Positions 8,548 through 17,923 of a stretch of DNA of 64,000 bases are shown one piece after another. Position numbers and translations under genes: made by a program. Each line of letters starts with the position of its first letter. Position 1 is the stretch's first letter. The stretch is from Paracoccus marinus (GTDB taxonomy: Bacteria > Pseudomonadota > Alphaproteobacteria > Rhodobacterales > Rhodobacteraceae), in the NCBI RefSeq assembly GCF_007018965.1, contig NZ_VJYZ01000005.1:186001-250000 (forward strand). The letters run 5' to 3'. Under the pieces are notes generated by a model. The model was not told where the DNA came from. It made no database searches and worked only from the letters and a program-made list of their open reading frames with translations.

Positions 8548-10385
8548 CCGGAAACGAAGCGGCCGCGCCGGGCTGGCAGGACTTTACCGCCACAGGCGAC
8601 CCGGCCACGGCCGCCCCGCGGATCGCGGCGCTGCGGGCGGTGATGGCCGAACAGGACCTTGATGCCGTGATCGTGCCCCGCGCCGACGCGTTCCAGGGCG
8701 AATACGTGACCGACCGCGACGCCCGGCTGCGCTGGCTCACCGGGTTTTCGGGCAGCGCGGGCTTCGCCATCGTCACCGCCGACCGCGCCGGGCTGTTCAT
8801 CGACGGCCGTTACCGGGTGCAGGTCCGGGCCGAGACCGACGCCGCTGTCCTCACCCCGGTGCCCTGGCCCGAGACCGCGCCGGCGGACTGGCTGCTCGAG
8901 GCGCTGCCGGGCGGCGGCCGGGTCGGGTTCGACCCGTGGCTTCACACCCGAAGCGAAATCGAGGGGCTGCAGAAACGTCTGTCCACCGCCTCGATCGCTC
9001 TTGTCCCGATCGAGAACCCGGTGGACGCGATCTGGCACGATCGGCCCGAGCCGTCGGGCGGCCCGGTCCGCATCCACCCCTCCGACCTTGCCGGCGCCAC
9101 GCCGCAGGAACGCCGCGCGCGGATCGCGGCCGAGCTTGTGGGGCAAGGCCAGCGCGCCGCCGTGCTGACCCAGCCGGATTCCATCGCCTGGCTGCTCAAC
9201 ATCCGCGGCGCGGACGTGCCGCGCTACCCCGCCGTGCAGGCCTTTGCGATCCTGGGCGACGACGGCCATGTCGCGCTGTTCGCCGATCCCGCGCGCTTCG
9301 ACCCCGACCTGCGCGCGCATCTGGGCAACGAGGTGTCCGTCCTGCCGATGGGCGGGCTTGCCCCGGCGCTGCTGGGGCTTGAGGGGCCGGTCCGCATCGA
9401 CCCGCAGACCGCGCCCGACAAGCTGTTCCGGCTGATCGAGGGGGCGGGCATCGGGATCGCCGCCGCCGACGATCCGGTCGCTCTGCCCAAGGCCGTCAAG
9501 ACCGCGGCCGAACTGTCGGGGATGCGGGCCGCGCATCTGCGCGATGCCGCGGCCGTCGTGCGCTGCCTCGCCTGGATCGACGCGCAGGAGCCGGGCAGCT
9601 TTTCCGAGATCGACGTGGTGCGCCAGCTGGAACGCTGCCGCGAAGGGGCGGGGGCGCGCGATCTCAGCTTCGACACGATCTGCGGGTCCGGCCCGAACGG
9701 CGCCATCGTCCATTACCACGTCACCGAAAAGACCAACCGCACCGTCGCGCCGGGCGAGCTGCTGCTGCTCGATTCGGGCGGGCAGTATGCCGACGGCACC
9801 ACCGACGTCACCCGCACGATGCCCGTCGGACCGGTGGCGCGCGACGCCCGCGACCCCTATACCCGCGTGCTGGCCGGGATGATCGCGCTGAGCCGCCTGC
9901 GCTTTCCGAAAGGGTTCTCCGGGCGCGACATCGACCCGGTCGCCCGCGCGCCGCTGTGGCAGGCGGGGCTGGACTACGACCACGGGACCGGCCACGGGGT
10001 CGGGGCGGCGCTTGGCGTCCATGAGGGGCCTGCGCGGATCGCGCGGCGGTCCGAGGTGCCGATCGCGGCAGGCATGATCTTCTCGAACGAGCCCGGCTAC
10101 TACCGCGAGGGCGCGTTCGGCATCCGCATCGAGAACCTGATCGCCGTCGAGGATGCCGAAAGCCCTGACGGGCGCGCGATGCTCGGGTTCGAGACGCTGA
10201 CGCTGGTCCCCATCGACACCCGGCTCGTCGATCTGGACGCGGGCATCCTGTCGGCCGGCGACATCGCCTGGCTCGACGCCTATCACGCCCGTGTCAGGGC
10301 CGAACTGTCGCCGCTGCTCGACGGCGGCGATCTTGACTGGCTCGTGTCCGCGACCCGGCCGCTTGCGGCCCGCGCGCCCGCCTGA
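8544..10385 (+). CDS. pepP: Xaa-Pro aminopeptidase (M24B family)
   Basis: The 613-residue protein has the three-domain layout of eukaryotic-type aminopeptidase P: two N-terminal creatinase-like domains and a C-terminal pita-bread catalytic domain. All five metal ligands are visible: Asp410 and Asp421 (LLDSGGQYADGTTD), His484 (GTGHGVG), Glu516 (SNEPGYY) and Glu530 (RIENL). It removes an N-terminal residue preceding proline, in the cytoplasm. The ATG overlaps the patatin stop in an ATGA, indicating translational coupling. The family is often annotated pepP although this long form is closer to the eukaryotic XPNPEP1 type. Confidence 0.93.
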   Translation: MTGNEAAAPGWQDFTATGDPATAAPRIAALRAVMAEQDLDAVIVPRADAFQGEYVTDRDARLRWLTGFSGSAGFAIVTADRAGLFIDGRYRVQVRAETDAAVLTPVPWPETAPADWLLEALPGGGRVGFDPWLHTRSEIEGLQKRLSTASIALVPIENPVDAIWHDRPEPSGGPVRIHPSDLAGATPQERRARIAAELVGQGQRAAVLTQPDSIAWLLNIRGADVPRYPAVQAFAILGDDGHVALFADPARFDPDLRAHLGNEVSVLPMGGLAPALLGLEGPVRIDPQTAPDKLFRLIEGAGIGIAAADDPVALPKAVKTAAELSGMRAAHLRDAAAVVRCLAWIDAQEPGSFSEIDVVRQLERCREGAGARDLSFDTICGSGPNGAIVHYHVTEKTNRTVAPGELLLLDSGGQYADGTTDVTRTMPVGPVARDARDPYTRVLAGMIALSRLRFPKGFSGRDIDPVARAPLWQAGLDYDHGTGHGVGAALGVHEGPARIARRSEVPIAAGMIFSNEPGYYREGAFGIRIENLIAVEDAESPDGRAMLGFETLTLVPIDTRLVDLDAGILSAGDIAWLDAYHARVRAELSPLLDGGDLDWLVSATRPLAARAPA

Positions 10386-10403
10386 ACCCGGAACTGTCCC
10401 GCC

Positions 10404-11780
10404 ATGCCGATCCCTGCCGCCGCCCTTGACGCGCTTCGCGACGTTCTCGGCCCCCGCCTGTCCACCACCGATGCCGACCGCGACGCGCATGCGGGGTCCG
10501 AAACCTTCCACCGCGCGCCGCCGCCCGACGCGGTCGCCTGGCCGCTCAGCACCGCCGAGGTGTCGGCCGTCCTGAAGATCTGCAACGAACATCTGGTCCC
10601 CGTCGTGGGCTGGGGGGCCGGCACGTCGCTGGAGGGGCACGCGCTGGCGGTCCGCGGCGGCCTGACGCTGGACCTGACCCGGATGAACCGGGTGATCGAG
10701 GTGCGTGCGGGCGACATGTTGGCGATCGTCGAGCCTGGCGTCACGCGCGAGGACCTGAACCGCGAGCTTCGCGCGACCGGGCTGATGTTCCCGATCGACC
10801 CCGGCGCCAACGCGACCCTGGGCGGCATGGCCGCGACCCGCGCCAGCGGCACCACCGCCGTCCGCTACGGCACGATGCGTCCGAACGTCCTTGCGCTCGA
10901 GGTCGTGCTGGCCGACGGCCGCGTGATCCGCACCGGCAGCCGCGCGGCCAAGGCCAGCAACGGCTACGACCTGACCGGCCTCATCGTCGGCTCCGAGGGT
11001 ACGCTCGGCATCATCACCGAGCTGACGCTGAAGCTGCACGGCCAGCCCGAGGACGTGGCGGCGGGCGTCTGCGCCTTTGCCACGCTCGAGGATGCGGTGG
11101 GCTGCGTGGCGATGACCATGCAGGCCGGCATCCCGATGGCCCGAATCGAGTTCATGGACCCGATGGCGATGAAGGCCGTGAACCTTCATCTGGGCAGCGA
11201 CTATCCGCTGCTGCCGCACCTGATGATCGAGTTCGCGGGCAGCCCCGACGCGGTGCGCGCCAACGCCGCAGCCTTCGGCGAGCTTGCGGCCGAGTTCGCG
11301 GGGCAGGGCTTCGCCTGGGCCACCTCGCTCGACGAACGCAACCGGCTTTGGGCCGCGCGTCACGCGAGCTACTGGGCCACGCTGAAGCTGCGGCCCGGCG
11401 CCACCGGCGTCGTGACCGACGCCTGCGTGCCGATGACCGAACTGCCGGGGCAGGTGGCCGCGGCCGACGCCGACATGAAGGCCGCGGGCATCATGGGCGA
11501 CATCGTCGGCCATGTGGGCGACGGCAATTTCCACACCCTGATGCTGGTCGATCCGGGCAACGCAGACGAGATCGCGCAGGCCAAGGCGCTGGCCCGGCGG
11601 ATGGCGGAACGCGCGCTCGCCGTCGGCGGCACGATCAGCGGCGAACACGGCATCGGCCTGGGCAAGCGCGGCTTGATGGAGGCGGAGCATGGCGATGCCT
11701 GGCAGGTCATGGGCGCGATCAAGCGGGCGCTCGACCCCAACGGCATCCTGAACCCCGGCAAGATCGTCCCCGACGCCTGA
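10404..11780 (+). CDS. FAD-linked oxidase, D-lactate dehydrogenase/GlcD type
   Basis: The 458-residue flavoprotein has an N-terminal PCMH-type FAD-binding domain (about 35-215, with GWGAGTSLEGHALA and GSEGTLGIITELTLKLHG) and a C-terminal FAD-oxidase domain containing HVGDGNFHTLM and GEHGIGLGKR. It probably oxidises a 2-hydroxy acid such as D-lactate or glycolate to the 2-oxo acid and passes electrons to cytochrome c or quinone. A single-subunit D-lactate dehydrogenase (cytochrome) is most likely, because no glcE or glcF genes follow. It lies 18 bases after pepP on the same strand. Confidence 0.88.
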   Translation: MPIPAAALDALRDVLGPRLSTTDADRDAHAGSETFHRAPPPDAVAWPLSTAEVSAVLKICNEHLVPVVGWGAGTSLEGHALAVRGGLTLDLTRMNRVIEVRAGDMLAIVEPGVTREDLNRELRATGLMFPIDPGANATLGGMAATRASGTTAVRYGTMRPNVLALEVVLADGRVIRTGSRAAKASNGYDLTGLIVGSEGTLGIITELTLKLHGQPEDVAAGVCAFATLEDAVGCVAMTMQAGIPMARIEFMDPMAMKAVNLHLGSDYPLLPHLMIEFAGSPDAVRANAAAFGELAAEFAGQGFAWATSLDERNRLWAARHASYWATLKLRPGATGVVTDACVPMTELPGQVAAADADMKAAGIMGDIVGHVGDGNFHTLMLVDPGNADEIAQAKALARRMAERALAVGGTISGEHGIGLGKRGLMEAEHGDAWQVMGAIKRALDPNGILNPGKIVPDA

Positions 11781-11915
11781 GCGGGCACCGCCGTCCGTCG
11801 CCGCCGGCCTGACGGTTTAGTGATCGCCCGCGTCATCGGTCCCTCATGACGGGACGGCGGCCCTGTGAAACAAAGCTCACAAACAAGCGACCACGAATGA
11901 ACGAGGGGCGGGGCA

Positions 11916-12710
11916 GTGAAAAACATCCTGAAGATTGCGGCGATCTTGTCTTTGGCGGTGCTGACGGCGTGCGGCGGCGGGGGCGGCGGCTCGCGCGGCG
12001 GCGCGGGTTACGTCGGCGGCACGGTCCCGCAGCTTGGCGACACCGCGCCCCATGTCTGGACCAGCGGCCACCCCTACAACCACGAGGTCCACGGGGTCGA
12101 CGTCTCGCGTTATCAGGGCGGCGTGGACTGGAACCGGGCGCGCCAGGCGGGCATCAGCTTCGCCTTCATCAAGGCGACCGAGGGCGGCGATCACGCCGAT
12201 CCGATGTTCCGTACCTACTGGGAACAGACCCGCGCGGCGGGCATCCCGCGCAGCGGCTATCACTTCTATTACTTCTGCCGGTCGGGGGCGGAACAGGCGG
12301 CGTGGTACATTGCGAACGTTCCGCGGGAACGCGGCGCGCTTCCGCCCGTTGTGGATCTTGAGTGGGTCCACACGTCGCGGACCTGCCGCTACAAGCCGTC
12401 ACAAGCCGAGATCCATCGTGAAGTCGGAATCTTCATGTCCGTCCTGCAACAGTATTACGGCCAGCGGCCGGTCGTCTACACGACGGTCGACTTCTACCGC
12501 GAGGCCAACCTGCGCGCGCTGCCGGCGGAATACTGGCTGCGTTCCGTCGCCGATCACCCGCGCCGTACCTATCCGGGCCAGCGCTGGACGTTCTGGCAGT
12601 ACACGGGCACGGGCACCGCGCCCGGCTTTGGCGGCAATGTCGATCTCAACGCATTCGCCGGGAACCGCAGACAATGGCAGCAGTGGGTGAACAGCCGCGT
12701 GGTTCGCTAA
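11916..12710 (+). CDS. GH25 family lysozyme-like lipoprotein
   Basis: The 264-residue protein starts with GTG at 11916 behind a strong GAGGGGCGGGG ribosome binding site. A lipoprotein signal ends in LTAC (Cys19), followed by a glycine-rich linker. The GH25 domain begins HGVDVSRYQGGVDW and includes the acidic DxE pair in VVDLEW (Asp147, Glu149) expected at the active site. GH25 enzymes hydrolyse N-acetylmuramoyl linkages in peptidoglycan. A membrane anchor suggests a role in the organism's own wall remodelling or defence rather than phage lysis. Its end overlaps the start of the next gene by 37 bases. Confidence 0.9.
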   Translation: MKNILKIAAILSLAVLTACGGGGGGSRGGAGYVGGTVPQLGDTAPHVWTSGHPYNHEVHGVDVSRYQGGVDWNRARQAGISFAFIKATEGGDHADPMFRTYWEQTRAAGIPRSGYHFYYFCRSGAEQAAWYIANVPRERGALPPVVDLEWVHTSRTCRYKPSQAEIHREVGIFMSVLQQYYGQRPVVYTTVDFYREANLRALPAEYWLRSVADHPRRTYPGQRWTFWQYTGTGTAPGFGGNVDLNAFAGNRRQWQQWVNSRVVR

Positions 12711-13351
12711 TCGCGAAACCGCATGCGAGGCTGATATGGGAGTTCGTGGCGCTGTTCGTTGCGGCGCCGATTGCGATCGCGGTGTTCGTGAACCCCGTCT
12801 ACATGTTCGCAACGCTGTCGGCCTTCTGCCTGCTGTCGGTGTTCCTGATCCGGCTGACCGGGGACTATCACTGGAAAAGCCTCGTCTCGGGCTGGGGCGA
12901 GGTGCGCTGGGGCCGGATGGCGGTGTTCTGCGTGTTCGTGGCGGTTGCGGCATTTCTCGTCATGGCCGCGACGAAGCCCGGCTTCATGCCCAACGTCTCG
13001 CCCGAGCGGCTGAGGCTCCTGGCGCTGCTCTGGGTGCTTTACCCGCTCCTGTCGGCTTTGCCGCAGGAGGTGATCTTCCGCGTCCTCTTCTTTCACCGCT
13101 ACGGCGCCCTGTTCGGGTCCGAGCGGAGCGCACGGCTGACCAACGCCGCGATCTTCTCGCTCGCGCACATGATGTACTGGTCGCCGGTGGTGGCGGTGAT
13201 GACCTTCGTGGGCGGCTGGATCTTCGCCGACGTCTACATGAAGCGCGGCTTCCCGGCGGCGTGGCTGATCCACGGGCTGGCGGGCAACATCCTGTTCACC
13301 ATGGGGATGGGCGAGTTCTTCTGGTCGGGCAACGTGGTCCGGCCGTTCTAG
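12674..13351 (+). CDS. CPBP family intramembrane metalloprotease-like protein
   Basis: The 225-residue polytopic membrane protein has about six hydrophobic segments and the three CPBP (Abi) motifs. Motif 1 reads QEVIFR (131-136), motif 2 has Phe161 and His165 (FSLAH), and motif 3 is HGLAGN (His200, Asn204). The usual motif 1 is EExxxR; here the first Glu is Gln131. Family members include type II CAAX proteases and bacteriocin-immunity proteins; most bacterial members have no known substrate. It overlaps the lysozyme-like gene by 37 bases, so the two are probably expressed together, and it runs convergently into DUF3147 with a 4-base overlap. Confidence 0.85.
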   Translation: MAAVGEQPRGSLIAKPHARLIWEFVALFVAAPIAIAVFVNPVYMFATLSAFCLLSVFLIRLTGDYHWKSLVSGWGEVRWGRMAVFCVFVAVAAFLVMAATKPGFMPNVSPERLRLLALLWVLYPLLSALPQEVIFRVLFFHRYGALFGSERSARLTNAAIFSLAHMMYWSPVVAVMTFVGGWIFADVYMKRGFPAAWLIHGLAGNILFTMGMGEFFWSGNVVRPF

Positions 13352-13680
13352 CCGACCAGCCGCATCGTCAGCAGGTAAAGACCGAAGGTCAGCGCGCAGC
13401 CCGCGCCGAGGCTGGGCCAGAAACCGACGCCCGCGCGCAGCAGGACCGGGATCAGCAGGAACATGGGCAGGGATGGCAGCACATACCACAGCGTCGCCTG
13501 CGCGTGATCGGCCAGCCGTGCCGGGTCGCGGGTGTCGTGCCACAGCCAGATCATGCCCAGCACCGACACCAGCGGCAGGGATGCGACCAGCGCCCCCGCT
13601 GACGCGTTGTGCCGCGCCGTCTCGGAAGCGAGCGCGATGAGAACCCCGGAAATGGCAGCCTTCAGCAGCAGATAGAGCAT
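13348..13680 (-). CDS. DUF3147 family membrane protein
   Basis: The 110-residue protein is almost entirely hydrophobic with about four transmembrane helices. It has the family pattern of an Asn-Ala-Ser loop after helix one (ETARHNASAGALVASLP) and WLWHDTRD between helices. The function of DUF3147 proteins is unknown. The ATG at 13680 is directly readable. It is transcribed alone, convergent with the CPBP gene and divergent from aspS. Confidence 0.8.
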   Translation of the reverse strand: MLYLLLKAAISGVLIALASETARHNASAGALVASLPLVSVLGMIWLWHDTRDPARLADHAQATLWYVLPSLPMFLLIPVLLRAGVGFWPSLGAGCALTFGLYLLTMRLVG

Positions 13681-13711
13681 GGCGTCTCTTGCGTTTTGCT
13701 GTGGCGCCGCC

Positions 13712-13740
13712 TTGACTTCACGCCTTCAAACCCGTGTATG
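13712..13740 (+). promoter_or_regulatory. Candidate sigma-70 promoter of aspS
   Basis: TTGACT at 13712-13717 is followed after 17 bases by TGTATG at 13735-13740, about 47 bases before the aspS ATG. The -35 is nearly consensus and the -10 is weak. It lies in the 106-base gap between DUF3147 and aspS. Confidence 0.45.
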
Positions 13741-13786
13741 CACGCCCGGATAAGGATGCACCGGCCGAGGCCGGAAAGGAAGCCCG

Positions 13787-15565
13787 ATGAACGCCTATCG
13801 CTCTCATACTTGCGGCCAGCTGACTGCCCAGGACGCGGGCAACGAGATCCGCCTGTCGGGCTGGGTGCATCGCGTCCGCGATCACGGCGGCGTACTGTTC
13901 ATCGACCTGCGCGACCACTACGGCATCACTCAGGTCATCGCCGACAGCGACTCGCCCGCCTTCGCGGCGCTGGAACGGCTGCGGGCCGAGACCGTGATCC
14001 GCATCGACGGGCGCGTGAAGCTGCGCGACGCGAGCCTCGTGAACCCGAAGCTGCCGACGGGCGAAATCGAGGTGTACGCGACCGCGGTCGAGGTGCTGGG
14101 CCCCGCGGACGAACTGCCGCTGCCGGTGTTCGGCGACCAGGACTACCCCGAGGAAACGCGCCTCGCCTATCGCTTCCTCGACCTGCGGCGCGAAAGCCTG
14201 CACAACAACATGATGCTGCGGTCGAAGGTGATCCGGTCGATCCGCAACCGCATGTGGGATTCCGGATTTACCGAGTTCCAGACCCCGATCATCACCGCGT
14301 CCTCGCCCGAAGGAGCGCGCGACTTCCTCGTGCCGTCGCGGCTGCACCCGGGCAAGTTCTACGCGCTGCCGCAGGCGCCCCAGCAGTTCAAGCAGCTGAT
14401 CATGGTCGCGGGCTTCGACCGCTATTTCCAGATCGCGCCCTGCTTCCGCGACGAGGACCCGCGCGCCGACCGTTCGCCAACCGACTTCTACCAGCTCGAC
14501 GTCGAGATGTCGTTCGTGGAGCAGAAGGACGTGTTCGCCGCCGTCCAGCCGGTGATCCAGGGCCTGTTCGAGGAATTCGGCGGCGGCCGTCGCGTCGATG
14601 CCGACTGGCCGCTGATCCCCTATGTCGAGAGCCTGCGGAAATACGGCACCGACAAGCCCGACCTGCGCAACCCGATCGAGATGCAGGACGTAAGCAACCA
14701 TTTCCGCGGTTCGGGCTTCGGCATCTTCGCCAAGCTGCTGGAACAGGACGGGACCGAGGTCCGCGCGATCCCCGCGCCGACCGGCGGGTCGCGCAAGTTC
14801 GCCGACCGGATGAACGCGTTCGCGCAAGGGCAGGGGCTGCCGGGAATGGGGTACATCTTCTGGCGCAAGGACGAGGGCGGCGCGACCGAAGCCGCCGGTC
14901 CGATCGCCAAGGCGCTGGGGCCGGACAAGACCGAAGCCATCCGCACCCAGCTTGGTCTGGGCGAGGGAGATGCCGCGTTCTTCCTTGGCGGCAAGCCTTC
15001 GGATTTCGAGGCTGTCGCCGGCCGCGCGCGGACCGAGATCGGGCGCGAGTTGAAACTGATCGACGAAAAGCAGTTCAAGTTCGCCTGGATCGTCGATTTC
15101 CCGATGTACGAACGCACCGACGACGGCAAGATCGACTTTTCCCATAACCCGTTCTCGATGCCGCAGGGCGGGCTCGAGGCGCTGAACGGCGACCCGCTCA
15201 AGGTCCACGCCTATCAGTACGACCTCGCCTGCAACGGGTACGAGCTGATCTCGGGCGGGATCCGCAACCATACGCCCGAGATCATGTTCAAGGCGTTCGA
15301 AATCGCGGGCTATCCGGCGTCCGAGGTGGAAAAGCGCTTCGGCGGCATGGTCAAGGCGTTCCGCTATGGCGCCCCCCCTCACGGTGGTTGCGCGGCGGGG
15401 ATCGACCGGATCGTGATGCTGCTGGCCGACGAGCAGAACATTCGCGAGGTCATCATGTTCCCGATGAACCAGCGCGCCGAGGACACGATGATGGGCGCGC
15501 CGAGCGAACCCACCAACGAACAGATGCGCGACCTGCGCCTGCGGGCGCTGCCGAAGGACGCCTGA
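13787..15565 (+). CDS. aspS: Aspartate--tRNA ligase, probably the non-discriminating type
   Basis: The 592-residue bacterial-type class II synthetase has an OB-fold anticodon-binding domain (1-110), motif 2 ([20 protein letters not shown]), the bacterial GAD insertion (about 290-420) and motif 3 (GIDRIVMLL). In the anticodon domain the loop reads HRVRDHGGV, with His33. A His at this place marks synthetases that charge both tRNA-Asp and tRNA-Asn, whereas discriminating enzymes such as E. coli have Leu. If so, the amidotransferase GatCAB would convert Asp-tRNA-Asn to Asn-tRNA-Asn. No asnS or gat genes lie in the window. Confidence 0.97.
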   Translation: MNAYRSHTCGQLTAQDAGNEIRLSGWVHRVRDHGGVLFIDLRDHYGITQVIADSDSPAFAALERLRAETVIRIDGRVKLRDASLVNPKLPTGEIEVYATAVEVLGPADELPLPVFGDQDYPEETRLAYRFLDLRRESLHNNMMLRSKVIRSIRNRMWDSGFTEFQTPIITASSPEGARDFLVPSRLHPGKFYALPQAPQQFKQLIMVAGFDRYFQIAPCFRDEDPRADRSPTDFYQLDVEMSFVEQKDVFAAVQPVIQGLFEEFGGGRRVDADWPLIPYVESLRKYGTDKPDLRNPIEMQDVSNHFRGSGFGIFAKLLEQDGTEVRAIPAPTGGSRKFADRMNAFAQGQGLPGMGYIFWRKDEGGATEAAGPIAKALGPDKTEAIRTQLGLGEGDAAFFLGGKPSDFEAVAGRARTEIGRELKLIDEKQFKFAWIVDFPMYERTDDGKIDFSHNPFSMPQGGLEALNGDPLKVHAYQYDLACNGYELISGGIRNHTPEIMFKAFEIAGYPASEVEKRFGGMVKAFRYGAPPHGGCAAGIDRIVMLLADEQNIREVIMFPMNQRAEDTMMGAPSEPTNEQMRDLRLRALPKDA

Positions 15566-15603
15566 GGCGCGCGCGGTGGGCCTGGAAGGTTGACAGGGGT
15601 CGG

Positions 15604-16329
15604 ATGACCGACGATCCGCACTTGAAGATCGGCACGGGGGACCGCCCGCTGGGGCGCGAGGTCGCGGATTTCACGCCGCCGCCCGCCCCGGGCCCCGACC
15701 GGATCCAGGGGCGGTTTGTCACCCTGGAACGGCTGGACCCGGACCGGCACGCGGCCGATCTGTTCGCCGCCAATGCGGGTCGTGCCGAGATCTGGGACTA
15801 TCTCGGCTACGGCCCGTTCGAGGGTCCGGCCGGCTACCGCGACTGGCAGGCAAGCGTGGCGGGGTCGGCCGATCCGTTCTTCTATGCGCTGCGTTCGCAT
15901 GGCACCGGCACCATCGGCGGCGTCGCGTCCTTCCTGCGCATCGACCGCGCCAACGGCGTGATCGAGATCGGGCATATCCAGATCGCCCCAGTCCTGCAGC
16001 AAACCTCGGCCGCGTCCGAGGCGATCATGCTGATGATCCGCTGGGCGTTCGAGGCGGGCTACCGCCGCGTCGAGTGGAAGTGCAACGACCTGAACGCGCC
16101 GTCGATGCGGGCCGCCGACCGCTTCGGGTTCATCTACGAGGGCACGTTCCGCAACCACATGGTCACCAAGGGCCGCAACCGCGACACGGCATGGTGGGCG
16201 ATGACCGATGACGACTGGCCCGCCATCGCGGCGGCGCACGACGCCTGGCTCGACCCCGGCAACTTCGACGCGGCGGGACGTCAGCGCCGGTCCTTGCAGG
16301 CGATCCGGCAAGACCTGGCGGATCGCTGA
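15604..16329 (+). CDS. GNAT family N-acetyltransferase, RimJ/RimL-like
   Basis: The 241-residue protein has a GNAT fold from about residue 35 to 205: an N-terminal LERLDPDRHAADLFAANA segment typical of RimL-type enzymes, and a late KCNDLNAPSMRAADRFGF stretch for the acceptor and coenzyme A side. It should transfer acetyl from acetyl-CoA to an amine, on either a protein N-terminus or a small molecule. The start at 15604 is chosen because the upstream open frame runs back into aspS. It follows aspS by 38 bases and may be co-transcribed. Confidence 0.85.
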   Translation: MTDDPHLKIGTGDRPLGREVADFTPPPAPGPDRIQGRFVTLERLDPDRHAADLFAANAGRAEIWDYLGYGPFEGPAGYRDWQASVAGSADPFFYALRSHGTGTIGGVASFLRIDRANGVIEIGHIQIAPVLQQTSAASEAIMLMIRWAFEAGYRRVEWKCNDLNAPSMRAADRFGFIYEGTFRNHMVTKGRNRDTAWWAMTDDDWPAIAAAHDAWLDPGNFDAAGRQRRSLQAIRQDLADR

Positions 16330-16348
16330 AGGGCCAGGCCGCGCCCCG

Positions 16349-17083
16349 TCACGCCCCCGCCGCCGCCAGCCGGTCCTGCACCAGCCCGCTGATACGCGCT
16401 AGGTCGGCCGCCAGCGCCCGCCCGGCGGAATGATCGCGCGCGAGCGCCGTTGCCGCATCCTCGAGCCGGGGATCGTGCGACGACCGGGCCACGCCGGCAA
16501 GGAAGCGGGCGATATAGTCGATGCAGTCGGTGCTTTCGGCCGCCGCCAGCACCTCGGCCACGTGGACGAGGTCGTCGCGCAGCGCGCCGCTGTCGGGAAC
16601 GATGGTGTCGTCGACCACCAGCCGCAGGCCGGTCGGCCGCGCGTCGGCGGGCAGGTTCGACAGGATCGCGTGCTGGAACACGGCCAGGCTTTCCACGGGC
16701 TTGGCCAGGAACGCGTCGGCCCCGGCCGTCAGCGCCACCGTTTCGTTGTCGGGATCGCCCGACATGCCCAGCAGCACCGGAACGCGGGGCGTTGCCTCGG
16801 CGATGGTGCGGATCAGTTCCGCGCCGTTCCCGTCGGGTAGGCCCAGGTCCACGATCACCACCGCCGGGCGATAGGTCGCCATATGCCGGGCGGCCGCCCG
16901 CAGGCTGTCGGCGCGGCGGATGCGCGCGCCCGAGCGCAGGCACAAAAGCCGCACGGCTTCGGACGCGATGCGCGAATCCTCGACCACCAGCACCGTCAGC
17001 CCCGTCAGCGGTCGCCCCGGCAGTGCCGCGCGCCACAGGGGCGCGGTGTCGTCGCGGGTGATCGGATTCTTGCAGTCGTGCAT
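16349..17083 (-). CDS. Orphan response regulator with an unrecognised C-terminal helical domain
   Basis: The 244-residue protein has a receiver domain at about 28-145: acidic pair in VVEDSR, phospho-acceptor Asp79 (VIVDLGLPDG), Ser/Thr switch region (LGMSGDPD) and conserved Lys128 (FLAKPVE). The C-terminal about 95 residues look all-helical and Asp/Ala-rich, without a recognisable DNA-binding or enzymatic domain; an Hpt-like or protein-binding role is possible. The ATG at 17083 is preferred over a TTG five codons upstream. No histidine kinase gene is adjacent, so its partner lies elsewhere. Confidence 0.85.
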   Translation of the reverse strand: MHDCKNPITRDDTAPLWRAALPGRPLTGLTVLVVEDSRIASEAVRLLCLRSGARIRRADSLRAAARHMATYRPAVVIVDLGLPDGNGAELIRTIAEATPRVPVLLGMSGDPDNETVALTAGADAFLAKPVESLAVFQHAILSNLPADARPTGLRLVVDDTIVPDSGALRDDLVHVAEVLAAAESTDCIDYIARFLAGVARSSHDPRLEDAATALARDHSAGRALAADLARISGLVQDRLAAAGA

Positions 17084-17249
17084 CGGCGCGTTCCCCAAAG
17101 ATCGGCCTCGAATCGGCCCTGTCCAGACCCTACGGCCGGTCTGCCTAATGCGCGGTTAACGCCGCCCCGCACGTGGCCTGCGACAATCCGGGGGCTTTCG
17201 CCCGACCCGGATCGGACGTAGAAACCCGCGATTGCAGCGGGAGCGTTCC

Positions 17250-17654
17250 ATGATCGGCCGCCTGAACCACATAGCCATTGCCGTCCCCGACCTTGCCGCC
17301 GCCGCCGCCCGTTACCGCGACACGCTCGGCGCGGTCGTGCGGCCGCCGCAGGACGAGCCCAACCACGGCGTGACCGTCGTGTTCGTCGAGCTGGACAACA
17401 CCAAGGTCGAACTGCTGCACCCCCTGGGCAATGACAGCCCGATTCGCGCATTTCTTGACCGCAACCCGTCGGGCGGCATCCACCACTTGTGCTACGAGGT
17501 CGACGACATCCTCGCCGCTCGCGACCGCCTCACTGCGCAGGGCGCGCGCGTGCTGGGCGACGGGACGCCGAAGATCGGGGCGCACGGCAAGCCGGTCCTG
17601 TTCCTTCACCCCAAGGATTTCGACGGCTGCCTTGTCGAACTGGAGCAGGTCTGA
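17250..17654 (+). CDS. mce: Methylmalonyl-CoA epimerase
   Basis: The 134-residue vicinal-oxygen-chelate protein interconverts (R)- and (S)-methylmalonyl-CoA, linking propionyl-CoA metabolism to the B12-dependent mutase. The N-terminal LNHIAIAVPDLAAA supplies the first metal His, the middle KVELLHPLG and HHLCYEVDDI the next ligands, and the C-terminal LFLHPKDFDGCLVELEQ the last Glu. The ATG at 17250 is preferred to an alternative six codons upstream. It overlaps the DUF1467 gene by one base (TGATG), a pairing common in Rhodobacterales. Confidence 0.95.
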   Translation: MIGRLNHIAIAVPDLAAAAARYRDTLGAVVRPPQDEPNHGVTVVFVELDNTKVELLHPLGNDSPIRAFLDRNPSGGIHHLCYEVDDILAARDRLTAQGARVLGDGTPKIGAHGKPVLFLHPKDFDGCLVELEQV

Positions 17655-17923
17655 TGTCCATCACCGGCGGGATCGTCCTTTACGCCACGCTGTGGTTCCT
17701 GTGCCTGTTCCTGATGCTGCCGATCGGGCATCGCAGCCAGGACGATGCGGGCGACATCGTGCCCGGCACCCATGCGGGCGCGCCGGCCGAGCCGCGGCTG
17801 AAGCTGAAGGCGATCTGGGCCACGATGCTGGCGACGGCGCTTTTCGCGGTGCTGGCGTGGGTCATCATGGCCGACATCGTGACCCGCGCCGACGTGACCT
17901 CGTTCAACCCCTTGGGGGTCTGA
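17654..17923 (+). CDS. DUF1467 family membrane protein
   Basis: The 89-residue protein has two transmembrane helices (about 5-24 and 52-75) around a loop with the family sequence LPIGHRSQDDAGDIVPGTHAGAP. Its function is unknown. Its ATG overlaps the mce stop as TGATG, so the two are translationally coupled. It converges on the EI24 gene with a 20-base overlap. Confidence 0.88.
   Translation: MSITGGIVLYATLWFLCLFLMLPIGHRSQDDAGDIVPGTHAGAPAEPRLKLKAIWATMLATALFAVLAWVIMADIVTRADVTSFNPLGV

Noticed and set aside
8454..11690. A 1078-codon minus-strand open frame
   Set aside because: It is antisense to pepP and the FAD-linked oxidase, both of which have complete catalytic motifs. The shadow frame has none.
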